A stretch of DNA of 64,000 bases from Bradyrhizobium sp. CB3481. Lineage in GTDB: Bacteria; Pseudomonadota; Alphaproteobacteria; Rhizobiales; Xanthobacteraceae. This document shows positions 26,036 through 34,231 of the stretch, piece after piece. A program made the translations under genes and the position numbers. How positions within the stretch are numbered: position 1 is the stretch's first letter; the number at the start of each line of letters is the position of its first letter. The DNA is taken from assembly GCF_029714305.1 (NCBI RefSeq), contig NZ_CP121647.1:6964501-7028500 (forward strand), written 5' to 3'. Under the pieces are notes generated by a model that saw nothing but the letters and a program-made list of their open reading frames with translations, had not been told where the DNA came from and searched no databases.

Positions 26036-26147
26036 AGTTGGTGCTGATAACGTTGCGAGTCGAGGGGACACTGGGCGCAACCTAGAGCCATGCTTGTTGG
26101 CGTCAGGTTAAGGCGGCGGCCAGAATTTCGATGCCAGGGGTTCTTTC

Positions 26148-26804
26148 ATGACGTTTGCTTCACGCCTTGCCGCGGTGATGTCAGCCGCGCTGATGTGCTG
26201 GACCGTTCCGGCCTTTGCACAACAGCCGCCGCCGGCCTATCCGGCGCAGCAGCCGCCGCCGGCGTATCCGGCGCAGCAGCCGCCGGCGGGCTACCCGCCG
26301 CCGCAGCGCCAGCCGGGACCGGAGACGTTCGGACCTGACGAGCTGGTTTCCGCCGGGCACAAATTCTTCGGCAACGTCTCGCGCGGGCTCGCTTCCGTGA
26401 TCGAGCGGGCGGTCAGCCAATGGGGCCTGCCCAACGGCTATGTGCTCGGCGAAGAAGGCTCGGGCGCTTTTGTGGCCGGCCTGCGGTATGGCGAAGGCAC
26501 GCTCTACACCAAGAATGCCGGCGACCTCAGGGTCTACTGGCAGGGTCCGTCGGTCGGCTTCGACTGGGGCGGCGACGGCGCGCGCACCATGACGCTGGTC
26601 TACAACCTGCCCGCCACCAACGCGATCTATCAGCGCTTCGTCGGCATCGATGGCTCCGCCTATATCGTCGGCGGCTTCGGCATGACGGCGCTGACCGCCA
26701 ACAACATCGTGCTGGTGCCGATCCGCTCCGGCATCGGCCTGCGGCTGGGCGCCAATGTCGGCTATCTCAAATATACGCCGCGGGCGACCTGGAACCCATT
26801 CTGA
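26148..26804 (+). CDS. eipA: envelope integrity protein EipA-like (DUF1134)
   Basis: A 218-residue exported protein. After a signal peptide (MSAALMCWTVPAFA) comes a Pro-rich linker with near-identical PPPAYPAQQ repeats, then a DUF1134 beta-rich domain (FFGNVSRGLASVIERAVSQW and later YIVGGFGMTALTANNIVLVP). DUF1134 is the family of Brucella EipA, a small periplasmic beta-barrel needed for envelope integrity. The repeated Pro/Gln linker may span the peptidoglycan. No cell-envelope neighbour was seen. GGGGTTC lies upstream of the ATG. Confidence 0.85.
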   Translation: MTFASRLAAVMSAALMCWTVPAFAQQPPPAYPAQQPPPAYPAQQPPAGYPPPQRQPGPETFGPDELVSAGHKFFGNVSRGLASVIERAVSQWGLPNGYVLGEEGSGAFVAGLRYGEGTLYTKNAGDLRVYWQGPSVGFDWGGDGARTMTLVYNLPATNAIYQRFVGIDGSAYIVGGFGMTALTANNIVLVPIRSGIGLRLGANVGYLKYTPRATWNPF

Positions 26805-26935
26805 GCCGTCCTCGCGTACAGGCGCGCATCATCTCCCCAGGTGGATTCAGGTTAATGCGCCATTGGGCTGGCGTTGCTCGGGCCGGGCGTGGCATTGTGA
26901 TTAACGAATCCTAACCTCGTGTGGAGTGACCATCC

Positions 26936-28219
26936 ATGATCGAACCGATCATGTATCTGGCGATCGGTTTTCTGGTCTCCATGCTGTGCGGCCTGATGAT
27001 CGTGCCGCTGGTGCACAACCGCGCGGTGCGGCTGACGACGCGGCGGCTCGAGGCGGCAACCCCGCTGTCGATGGCCGAGATCCAGGCCGACAAGGATCAG
27101 TTGCGCGCGGAATTCGCCATGTCGGCGCGGCGGCTCGAAATGAGCGTCGAGCAGCTCAAGAACAAGACCACCAGCCAGCTCGCCGAACTCGGCAAGAAGA
27201 GCGACGCCATCAACCGCATGAAGATCGAGCTCGGCGAAAAGAACGCCACGATCTTTGCGCTGGAGGCGCGCGAGAAGGCGGTAAAGGAACAGCTGCGCGC
27301 CACCGAAGAGGAATTCGCGGCCAAGACCGAGCTTTTGCGCAACGCCGAACAGGCGCTGACCGACAAGCAGGGCGAACTCGCCAGGATCAATCAGGAATTG
27401 AACGACCGATCGATGGCGGCGGACAGCCGCCAGGTCGAGCTGGTCGCGGTGCGCACGCAGATCGCGGAATTGAAGGGCCGCGTCGGCGAGGCCGAAAAGG
27501 AATTCTCGACAACGCAGGCCCGCCTCACCCAGGAGCGTGCCGATTCCGAGCATGCGACGCGCGAGCTTTCGGAAGCGCGCAGCCGCGTCGAAAACTTAAG
27601 CCAGCGCGTCACCGATCTCGACCGGCAATTGATCGTGCAGGTCAAGGAAGCCGAGATGCTCGGCAACCGCGTCAACGACCTCGAGGCGCGGCTGGCGACG
27701 CAGGGCAAGCTGCTCGCCGAACGCGACTACGAAAACAACCAGCTCCGGCAGGCCAACGAAAACGCCGAGCGCGCCGCACGCGAACTGCGCGAGGAGATCG
27801 CGGCGATGAACGGCGGCAGGTCGCCGGTCGTGGAAAAGCTGCGAGCCGAGAAAGCGGCCGTCGAGGAGCAGCTTCGCATCGCCCGCGACGAGCGCGCCAA
27901 ACTCCAGCGCGACATCAACGCGATCCAGCAGCAGGCGGAAAGCTCCTGGCAGACCGAGCGGATGGAAAATGCGCTTCTGCGCGAGCGCATCAACGACATC
28001 GCGGCCGAAGTGGCAAAACTCGCCATGCAGATCGAGGGACCGAATTCGACGATCGAGGCGATGCTGGCAGCGGAACCGGCGGTGCCGAAAGTGCCGGCGA
28101 AACCCGCCAACGACGTCACGGGTGCGCCCGCCGGCCTGCCGGAAGGCGGCGGCACGCTCGCCGAACGCATCCGCGCGCTGCAGTCCCATGCCTCGCGGGC
28201 CCGTCCGCAAGGCGCCTGA
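26936..28219 (+). CDS. membrane-anchored coiled-coil protein
   Basis: A 427-residue protein. One hydrophobic helix at the start (MYLAIGFLVSMLCGLMIVPL) is followed by a continuous coiled coil of about 330 residues (LGEKNATIFALEAREKAVKE and similar), then a short Pro/Ala tail. Charge and heptad pattern are like long scaffold or spacer proteins. No enzymatic motif. A GANTC site and a TTAAC-N6-TAAC-like sequence lie 25-35 bp before the ATG, so cell-cycle-linked control is conceivable. The overlapping 455-codon frame is an Arg/Gly-rich shadow. It is upstream of tRNA-Val but not co-oriented for any reason I can see. Confidence 0.75.
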   Translation: MIEPIMYLAIGFLVSMLCGLMIVPLVHNRAVRLTTRRLEAATPLSMAEIQADKDQLRAEFAMSARRLEMSVEQLKNKTTSQLAELGKKSDAINRMKIELGEKNATIFALEAREKAVKEQLRATEEEFAAKTELLRNAEQALTDKQGELARINQELNDRSMAADSRQVELVAVRTQIAELKGRVGEAEKEFSTTQARLTQERADSEHATRELSEARSRVENLSQRVTDLDRQLIVQVKEAEMLGNRVNDLEARLATQGKLLAERDYENNQLRQANENAERAARELREEIAAMNGGRSPVVEKLRAEKAAVEEQLRIARDERAKLQRDINAIQQQAESSWQTERMENALLRERINDIAAEVAKLAMQIEGPNSTIEAMLAAEPAVPKVPAKPANDVTGAPAGLPEGGGTLAERIRALQSHASRARPQGA

Positions 28220-28331
28220 TTTCCTTCATTCGGCACGAAATGCGACGTTTCGGTCCGACTGATCGCTTGACACTTGGGGCCCGTCCTTCGTAAATCGCGG
28301 GCTCTGACGGCCCTGATTTTTCGCCGTTCCC

Positions 28332-28406
28332 GGACGCATAGCTCAGCGGGAGAGCGTTCCCTTCACACGGGAGAGGTCCAAGGTTCGATCCCTTGTGCGT
28401 CCACCA
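28332..28406 (+). tRNA. tRNA-Val (anticodon CAC)
   Basis: A complete cloverleaf. The acceptor GGACGCA pairs with TGCGTCC, the D-arm is GCTC-AGCGGGA-GAGC, and the anticodon stem is closed by TTCCC and GGGAG with loop TTCACAC. The T-arm includes GGTTCGATCC. The CCA end is encoded. The CAC anticodon reads GUG valine codons. A decayed copy lies about 350 bp downstream. Confidence 0.97.
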
Positions 28407-28681
28407 TCCTGGCTCCTGAAGCATACTGGTTGCGGACCATCATCGACGCCAGGCGCCCGCCGGCGGCTTTCGTGACCGTCCCATCAAAATATCGAAAACA
28501 ACCCCATGCACAGTAGCCGATGCGGCCCCCATGAGGGTTACGGATTTTCCGAATCCATTTGACACGTCGGGCAAATCAGCGGCACGATGCCATCATCGGA
28601 CCGCGCCTAATCTCGTCGGAGCCTTTTGCGCAGGACCTTTTGCCGTCGAGCAGAAAGCGCCTTAGAGGACATAGTCGGCTT

Positions 28682-28753
28682 AAGGCAAAAGCTCGGCAGG
28701 AGAGCGTTCGCTTCACATGCGAAAGGTCCACGGTTCGATCCCATGTGCGCCCA
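28682..28753 (+). pseudogene. decayed tRNA-Val copy
   Basis: The D-arm, anticodon arm (loop TTCACAT, anticodon CAC) and T-arm can still be aligned to the tRNA-Val 350 bp upstream. The 5' acceptor strand (AAGGCAA) cannot pair with the 3' strand (TGCGCCC), and one T-stem pair is broken. No CCA is encoded. This looks like a duplicated tRNA 3' part, as left by integrative elements that use tRNA genes, or an old tandem copy. Confidence 0.75.
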
Positions 28754-28802
28754 TAATTCGGTCGGCTTATCCAAAGTCGCTGAGAAGCACGCGGTTTCCT
28801 GA

Positions 28803-29036
28803 AACGCCCCTCAATCAGAAATTCGATACCGTGACGCCCTCAATATTGTTGCCCGAGCGCAGGGTATGAGCGAGGTCGCCAAGGCTGCCGGGGTGACTAG
28901 AGAGGGTCTTTATAAGACGCTTGGAGCAGGCGGCACCCCGGAGTTCGCGACCATCATGCGGGTCATCGGAGCTATGGGAATCCGCCTTTCGGCTCAGGCG
29001 GCAAATGCAAGGCCGAAGAAGCATGTCATGGCGTGA
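28803..29036 (+). pseudogene. N-terminally truncated addiction-module antitoxin
   Basis: Read from a stop at 28800-28802, this frame gives 77 residues that match the C-terminal half of the HigA-like addiction-module antidote family: ALNIVARAQGMSEVAKAAGV, TREGLYKTLGAGGTPEFATI and VIGAMGIRLSAQAA. The usual N-terminal part is missing. An internal ATG at 28866 could still give a 56-residue protein, but without a good ribosome site. No toxin gene is adjacent. It is most likely a remnant of a toxin-antitoxin pair near the decayed tRNA. Confidence 0.7.
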
Positions 29037-29171
29037 AGAGAGTTTGCGTCGCCACGACATGGCAGGCACTGAGGGCTCTGAATTTCCTTCCGCTTCCGGC
29101 GGCACAAGGGACATTGCCTGACTTGCTGCTGGCCCGGCTCTGTCGCGAATGACCCAAACCGGAAATGGTCG

Positions 29172-30413
29172 CTAAAACGCTGCTGAGAAATAAACAAATA
29201 CAGCTTCATCGCGTTCGGCAACGTAGGCTGGACGTTCCATCGCCGGCGCCTTGCCGACCAACTGTTTGGCAACGGAGCCATCAACCTCGAAGACGTGGCG
29301 CACCGGAGGAGGGAAGAAACCGCTTCGGCTGCCGTATTCAAGCGCCTTACCGCCGTTCTGACAGGCGGCGAAGCCATTCAACGCGCCGTCGCGGTACTCC
29401 AACTTGAGCACGTAAGTACTGCCCGGAGTTGGCGCCGCCTTCGCGACCGGCATGATCGAAGTAAGCGGAGGCCACAAGAACGGGTAAGTTTCGGCGGGCC
29501 ATGACTCCGCGAGATGACGCCTTCGGCTGCCGTCTGCATTCAACGAGTTCGAGACGATACGCCCACTTCTCAGGGGCAAGCCTTCCGAGCGGCTCTCACT
29601 GGGGGTGCCGAAGCGCCGGACCCATCGCCCGATGCCTGGCGGCAATGGCTGATTGGGATCGGAGATAACTTCTCCTATCGTCCGCCGCTCTTCTGTGCTG
29701 GATAATGTCCAAAAGCGTGGCCGGTCCTCGGGCCAGAAAACACTCAACTTCGAACGCATATTTTCCGGCAATTTGAGCCGCCTGTAACCATCACACTGCA
29801 CCACGTGAGGGCCAATAGCCGGGTCCGGGGGATTCGGAAAGTCATATCCCCAAGGACCGGGCAATACTCCGCGCTGGACGTATTCTTCGGCCGACTTCGC
29901 GCGCCACGCTTCCCAGTCTGCCCGGGTCGCGCGGTCAACACGCGCGCCACGAAACTTCAACTTGCCGAGAGGGTTTTCGTAAGCGTCCTCGCTGACATAG
30001 CCGAGGCCCGCTGATAGATCGGCAACGTCTTCGAACCAGATTGCCAACGGCAAGACATCCGGCGGGACATCCTCGTGCTCTGAGGTGAGACCATGGCACG
30101 CCTCCAGCGTCCGCAGCATAACCATCTGCCCGTCCCTGGTCGCCTTGTACATGGCTCGCGGGCTGTGGGTCGAATCGTTTGACAGTCCTCCATCGCGCCA
30201 ACGCGTCAATCGAATGTTGCATGCAACAACATAATCGAAGTCCAATTGCTCTTCCGTGGCCTTGACCTCGAAGCCCGCGCGGAACCGATAAAAATATCCC
30301 TGATCCTTTGTATACGTCTGTACCTGTGCAGCAGCGACGGGCGTCCGATAAGAGACCCCGTACATCGCCAAGCCAGCAACAATGAAAGCGAACGCTAATC
30401 CCAGCCACTTCAT
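29172..30413 (-). CDS. hypothetical exported protein, 413 aa
   Basis: A 413-residue protein with an N-terminal hydrophobic helix (LGLAFAFIVAGLAMYGVSY) that is probably a signal anchor or leader. The body is rich in Trp, Tyr, Arg and Pro, and mentions like YFYRFRAGFEVKATEEQLDF suggest beta structure. Three Cys residues occur (ACNIRL, EACHGL, VVQCDGY). No family recognised. It is a sizeable, clean open frame with ordinary composition, so it is very likely expressed. Divergent from the upstream region and isolated within the accessory-looking segment. Confidence 0.7.
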   Translation of the reverse strand: MKWLGLAFAFIVAGLAMYGVSYRTPVAAAQVQTYTKDQGYFYRFRAGFEVKATEEQLDFDYVVACNIRLTRWRDGGLSNDSTHSPRAMYKATRDGQMVMLRTLEACHGLTSEHEDVPPDVLPLAIWFEDVADLSAGLGYVSEDAYENPLGKLKFRGARVDRATRADWEAWRAKSAEEYVQRGVLPGPWGYDFPNPPDPAIGPHVVQCDGYRRLKLPENMRSKLSVFWPEDRPRFWTLSSTEERRTIGEVISDPNQPLPPGIGRWVRRFGTPSESRSEGLPLRSGRIVSNSLNADGSRRRHLAESWPAETYPFLWPPLTSIMPVAKAAPTPGSTYVLKLEYRDGALNGFAACQNGGKALEYGSRSGFFPPPVRHVFEVDGSVAKQLVGKAPAMERPAYVAERDEAVFVYFSAAF

Positions 30414-30964
30414 TCCGATGCTCCGTCGGACGGCAGAGCCAAAATGCCGCTGATACGATGGCAGCAGCTTCGCCGATTTGCATGCCGGAAGGCTTGTGAA
30501 AGACGGTTTTGGCGAGAACTTGGTTTATCAATCGTTTCTGCTTGTGGCCCATCGCGTCATTCGCTGCGATCCCGAATTTGATCGCTACCTGGGCAAAGCG
30601 GACTCTCGCGAGCGTCGCCGCCTAGTGGGGTCGGCGGGTTTCTCAATGGCCGTGTCGCCCACGGCCCCAACATCTTCTCTCAGGCTTCTTCTGCGGTTAG
30701 CGACCGCGAACGGTCGCCACTCTCTTATATGCCCGGCGGGTACGAAGGCCGCCATCAGAACGGGATGCGGGTCTCCGAATCGAATCGCTCAAGGTCTCAT
30801 GAGAAGGGACTTACTTGCTCATCGTAATGCTCCAAGTCAGTTGCGGACTGCGTTCGTCTTAACTGCCTCAACGACACAGATGACCTCATCAACCAACCCC
30901 GCAGTCATCGCCGAGCTAGCGCCCAGCAATGCTTCAGCGGTAAGCTCCGTGAGCTCCGAAGACG
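30414..30964. other. long non-coding gap
   Basis: About 550 bp with no gene I can support. A plus-strand frame from 30478 (TTG) has a protein-like first part (ENLVYQSFLLVAHRVIRCDP) but turns into Arg/Ser/Thr-rich sequence and overlaps the next gene, so it may be a decayed remnant. No repeat, tRNA or terminator was seen. Confidence 0.4.
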
Positions 30965-31399
30965 ATGGGGATTTTTTCGATGGGCTACGCAAGGTGCAAC
31001 TGCGGCGCAGTCACGCTCTCGCTTCCGGAAGAACCATCCAAGCTAGTCGTTGCTTGTCACTGCATCGACTGCCAACGCCGAACCGGCGCGCCGTTCGGTG
31101 TAGGTGCTTATTATCCCGCTGAGGTTGTCGCCATCTCAGGAATCGCAAAAGAGTTCACGCACGCCGCCGCAAGCGGCGGGCAAATGCATAACTATTTTTG
31201 TCCGGAGTGCGGCTCAACAGTCTATTGGAAAGTCAGTAATTTGCCTGCGCTGATCGGCGTTGCCATCGGCGCGATGGCAAATCCAAAATACCCAGCCCCC
31301 GCCATATCGGTTTTTGAGCAATGGAAACATGACTGGGTTCAGATCGATGGCGCCGTCGAGCATTTCCCTCAAAGCTATCGCCCCAAAAATTCAAACTGA
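30965..31399 (+). CDS. GFA/CENP-V family zinc protein
   Basis: A 144-residue protein of the glutathione-dependent formaldehyde-activating (GFA) family. Its zinc ligands are visible: RCNCGAV, ACHCIDCQRRTGAPFG and FCPECGS. The fold binds zinc and, in Gfa, glutathione, though most members lack a proven role. A second ATG five codons in would remove MGIFS; the upstream site (CGAAGAC) is weak for either, so the start is uncertain. It stands alone. Confidence 0.85.
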   Translation: MGIFSMGYARCNCGAVTLSLPEEPSKLVVACHCIDCQRRTGAPFGVGAYYPAEVVAISGIAKEFTHAAASGGQMHNYFCPECGSTVYWKVSNLPALIGVAIGAMANPKYPAPAISVFEQWKHDWVQIDGAVEHFPQSYRPKNSN

Positions 31400-31501
31400 A
31401 GAAGGTCGCATAGCGGCGGCCTTTTTCCTGTTTAGTCAACGCGGCTGCGCCAATTCTGGCACAACCGCGCCGTCGAGTTTACAGGGCGGCTAAACTAGCG
31501 G

Positions 31502-32023
31502 TCAGGCAGCATGCGGATTGACAACCGTGTATCCGCGCAGAGAGCGCGCATGGATTCTCGTGGCGTGGCCGCCCGAGTTCGCGTCATATGCCATCCACGT
31601 ATCGCCTTCGACATGACGCTCCAGAACGAAAACGTGCCCACGTCGCGCGGCGACCATTCCGGGTGCCGGCGACGTCCGTGGAAAGCGCAGCCAGTTGGAC
31701 GCGAGATTTAGACCCGGCATGATCCGACCGAACACGCGTATGGAGGCACCGCAGCCGCAGAATGAGCGGGGGCAACCGGCCGGACGACCGCCGATCGTTT
31801 GACCGCGATCGACATGCACGTCTGCCAATTCGCGACGGTGGCTTTGTGCAGTCATTTGATGTGCGTAGGAACTAATCCGCTCACCACGGGGCTGCGAAAA
31901 CGAGAAGTCGCAGGGCATGGTGATGTTGCATTCGGATATTTGAGCGGTGCGGGAAGGACGGGCCTCTGAGGCGATAGACCCGGTTACAACAAGGACAGAA
32001 GCGACAAGAACTTGTTTAAGCAT
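31502..32023 (-). CDS. exported Cys-rich hypothetical protein
   Basis: A 173-residue protein with a signal peptide (LVASVLVVTGSIASEA). Conserved-looking Cys residues include ECNITMPCDF and PAGCPRSFCGCGASIRVFG. A His in RGHVFVLERH and an Asp/Asn-bearing MAYDANSGGHATRI follow. The spacing of Cys and His recalls CHAP-type or NlpC-type cysteine hydrolases, but I cannot confirm a catalytic triad. Start chosen at the ATG (MLKQ) that directly gives the leader. Divergent from the region upstream of the PEP-CTERM hydrolase. Function unknown. Confidence 0.65.
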   Translation of the reverse strand: MLKQVLVASVLVVTGSIASEARPSRTAQISECNITMPCDFSFSQPRGERISSYAHQMTAQSHRRELADVHVDRGQTIGGRPAGCPRSFCGCGASIRVFGRIMPGLNLASNWLRFPRTSPAPGMVAARRGHVFVLERHVEGDTWMAYDANSGGHATRIHARSLRGYTVVNPHAA

Positions 32024-32555
32024 GCAGGACTCCGGATTAAGTGGTCCTGCCCCGCAATCAGAAGCCAATAACAGTTTGGCGAAAATGCGTTTAAGAGCGG
32101 CCGATGGTTCGCATGGTAATCTCCCCTAACCGCAACTGAACCATCGGTTCACAAGGTATTTATTTGGCGGCGCGGTCGAATTGCTTGCGCCCATCGGCTT
32201 TATCCAATGGCTGTTGCGTACCTCCCCTCGGAAGAGGCGGGAATCCTGACGCCGTTCTTCTTGCCGGTGTGGTGACTGCTCGTGGTGTTCGGCCTGCTGA
32301 TCGGGCGTAAGGCGGGGCTGCTCGTGACCGGCAGCAAGCGGATCGTGCGGAGATAAGGAAAACAAAAGGCCGAAGCCCGCACCGCTTTGAACCGGCGCCG
32401 CCGTCGAGCCGGGATTACGATCTGCTGCCCGACGCCGGCCCCGTGCCTAGTCAAGGTAACGAGCGCACTGCAACATACGATTGAGCGATTGACACCCTTC
32501 GCGCAACACAGTGCTATGTCCCTGTTTTAGTACCAGTAACAGGGTGGGCAAGTTC
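32024..32555. other. gap with a possible decayed small gene
   Basis: About 530 bp. The only feature is a possible broken small membrane-protein gene inside it, listed separately. The promoter of the PEP-CTERM hydrolase should lie in the last 100 bp, which is AT-richer. Confidence 0.4.
32207..32356 (+). pseudogene. possible small membrane-protein gene broken by TGA
   Basis: The ATG opens a frame MAVAYLPSEEAGILTPFFLP-VW, which reaches TGA at 32273, and the same frame goes on LLVVFGLLIGRKAGLLVTGS and KRIVRR to a stop. Without that TGA (one base from TGG) it would be a 49-residue protein with a single helix and a basic tail. The hydrophobic run across the break suggests a genuine gene disabled by one point mutation. 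No ribosome site is clear. Weak. Confidence 0.3.
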
Positions 32556-33572
32556 ATGAAGTACGCATTCGGTAGAGCGCTATCGCTGGTTGCCGTCGTC
32601 GCTTTTTCGTTGGTAACCCTGCCGGCTTCGGCCAGCATCTATAATTCGCTCGTTGTCTTCGGCGACAGCCTGTCGGACAGCGGCAACAACGCCATCCTCA
32701 TCGGCGCCAATCCCGGACAGACGATTACCGGCAACACCTACGTTCCCAGTCAGCCCTATGGCTCCGGCGCTTACAGCAACGGACCGGTTTGGGCGTCGAG
32801 CGTCGCAACGCAACTCGGCGTCCCGCTGCTGCCATCGCTTGCTGGCGGAACGAACTACGCCTATGGCGGCGCGACGACGGGTCCGGCCGGCAACGGCTTT
32901 CCGTTCAGCCTTCTCACCCAGGCCAACCAGTACCTCGCCGCCAACAGTGCCTCGGCCAATGCGCTTTATGTGATTGCCGGCGGCGGCAACGACGCCCGGG
33001 CTGCGCTCGCCGCGATCGCCGCCTGCGGTCCGGGGTGCCCCGGCCCGACGGTGGCCGCGACAATCGCGGCAACGGCCACGCAGTACGCAAACAATGTCGG
33101 CTCGATCATCAATGCGCTCCAGGCGAGTGGCGCGCAGCACATCGTGGTCTGGAATACGCCCAATCTCGGACTGGCGCCGGCGGTTACAGCGGCGGGCGCA
33201 TCCGCATTGGGAACGCTCCTCGCCGCCAGCATGAACGCCGCGCTGGCCGCGCAGCTTTCGCTTGAGCCGGACGTCAAGGCGTTCGACATCTTCACCTTGG
33301 GCACGACGATCGCGCTCAATCCGGGAGCGTTTGGCTTTACCAATGTGACCGATGCCTGCGGCGCGATCGTCGGCGCGAACTGCGCCACCTACGCGTACTG
33401 GGACGGCATTCACCCGACAGCGGCGGCGCATGAGAAAATCGCCGAGGCATTCCTTGCGGTGACCGCGGTCCCCGAGCCTTCCACCTGGTTCATGATGGTG
33501 GTCGGCTTTGGGTTTGTCGGCTTCGTGGCGTACCGCCGCCGGCCACAACCTGGCGCGCTTGCCGCGGCCTGA
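32556..33572 (+). CDS. PEP-CTERM SGNH/GDSL hydrolase
   Basis: A 338-residue esterase/lipase of the SGNH family. Block I has the nucleophile Ser38 (VVFGDSLSDSGNN), block III the GGGNDAR Asn and block V the DGIHPTAAAH Asp/His. A signal peptide (LVAVVAFSLVTLPASASI) begins the protein. The C-terminus holds a PEP-CTERM sorting signal: VPEPSTW, one hydrophobic helix (FMMVVGFGFVGFVAY) and RRR. Such proteins are processed by an exosortase and tethered or released with exopolysaccharide. No exosortase gene lies in the window. A strong terminator follows. Confidence 0.9.
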   Translation: MKYAFGRALSLVAVVAFSLVTLPASASIYNSLVVFGDSLSDSGNNAILIGANPGQTITGNTYVPSQPYGSGAYSNGPVWASSVATQLGVPLLPSLAGGTNYAYGGATTGPAGNGFPFSLLTQANQYLAANSASANALYVIAGGGNDARAALAAIAACGPGCPGPTVAATIAATATQYANNVGSIINALQASGAQHIVVWNTPNLGLAPAVTAAGASALGTLLAASMNAALAAQLSLEPDVKAFDIFTLGTTIALNPGAFGFTNVTDACGAIVGANCATYAYWDGIHPTAAAHEKIAEAFLAVTAVPEPSTWFMMVVGFGFVGFVAYRRRPQPGALAAA

Positions 33573-33596
33573 TGGATGTCAGCCGACCAAAAACGC

Positions 33597-33622
33597 AAAG
33601 ACCGCCCTCGGGCGGTCTTTTT
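33597..33622 (+). terminator. intrinsic terminator
   Basis: An eight-base stem (GACCGCCC with GGGCGGTC), extended by AAA/TTT pairs, around a two-base loop and followed by TTTTT. It ends the PEP-CTERM hydrolase transcript. Confidence 0.9.
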
Positions 33623-33691
33623 GCTTGGCGTCATGCACAGGAGTGCTCGTGCCCGGCGGCATGCGGGTCGCGCAAGAGCAGCAGATCTAAC

Positions 33692-33832
33692 TCAGATCCC
33701 CAAGAGCCAGATCGCGACGATCGTGCCGAGCGTCGCCAGCCCGCTGATGGTCCATCCGGTTGCGTAGGAGAGTTGGTCGTCGCCGGTGCCGCTCATCGGG
33801 TCGGCGCCCGTGCTTGCTGACCGCCGCTGCAT
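33692..33832 (-). CDS. small single-pass membrane protein, 46 aa
   Basis: A 46-residue protein. A polar start (MQRRSASTGADPMSGTGDD) leads to one helix (ISGLATLGTIVAIWLLGI) at the very C-terminus, making it look tail-anchored. GGAG lies seven bases before the ATG. A second ATG inside would give 34 residues. Its composition is ordinary, whereas the longer overlapping frame on this strand is His/Arg-rich. Function unknown. Confidence 0.55.
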   Translation of the reverse strand: MQRRSASTGADPMSGTGDDQLSYATGWTISGLATLGTIVAIWLLGI

Positions 33833-33931
33833 GGCCTTGCTCCAGAAAGCCTGCCCGCAGCGATAACGCCGAACCGGGTTCCCGGTTCCGCTCTATGTTG
33901 GCAGCCGCCGGAGGCGGCGCGCTATTTCCGA

Positions 33932-34111
33932 TCAGGCGAAGGAAAGCCGGCGTGCGTCGGAGGGGGCGATGTCGTTTTCGTCGCCGACGATGATGGTGAC
34001 CTTCCAGCCCTCGCTGGCCCAGACCCGCGCCTTGGCGACCGCCACCAGCATGCTGCTCCGGTCCATCCGGACGGTCTCGTTTTGGCGCTCCGCCACGATC
34101 CTGTACGCCAT
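33932..34111 (-). CDS. small hypothetical protein, 59 aa
   Basis: A 59-residue soluble protein beginning MAYRIVAERQN and containing VAVAKARVWASEGWKVTIIV. It has an alternating pattern of strand and helix and no signal peptide. AGGGGG lies eight bases before the ATG; a GTG one codon earlier is less likely. It has ordinary composition and a good ribosome site, so it is probably real. I do not recognise the family. It sits on the same strand as the 46-residue protein, about 100 bp upstream of it, so they may share a transcript. A perfect eight-base inverted repeat (GAACCGGG with CCCGGTTC) lies between them. Confidence 0.6.
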   Translation of the reverse strand: MAYRIVAERQNETVRMDRSSMLVAVAKARVWASEGWKVTIIVGDENDIAPSDARRLSFA

Positions 34112-34231
34112 CACAAAATCCCCCTACGCACGGTGAACTCAAGGGGATTTTCAGTTATGGCTTTGGCCGCAATGGGCCGACAATCAGGCCAATCGGGGGC
34201 GCGTTGTGAGCCCTGGGGACAGATTTGGGCG

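Noticed and set aside
26926..28293. 455-codon frame overlapping the coiled-coil gene
   Set aside because: Arg/Gly/Ala-rich with no pattern; the other frame gives a membrane helix and a regular coiled coil.
30478..31122. 214-codon frame before and across the GFA gene
   Set aside because: Needs a TTG start, its second part is Ser/Thr/Arg-rich, and it overlaps the well-supported GFA-family gene in another frame.
33687..34142. 151-codon minus-strand frame
   Set aside because: Its His/Arg/Gly composition is like shadow sequence. It overlaps two smaller frames that have good ribosome sites and ordinary composition.
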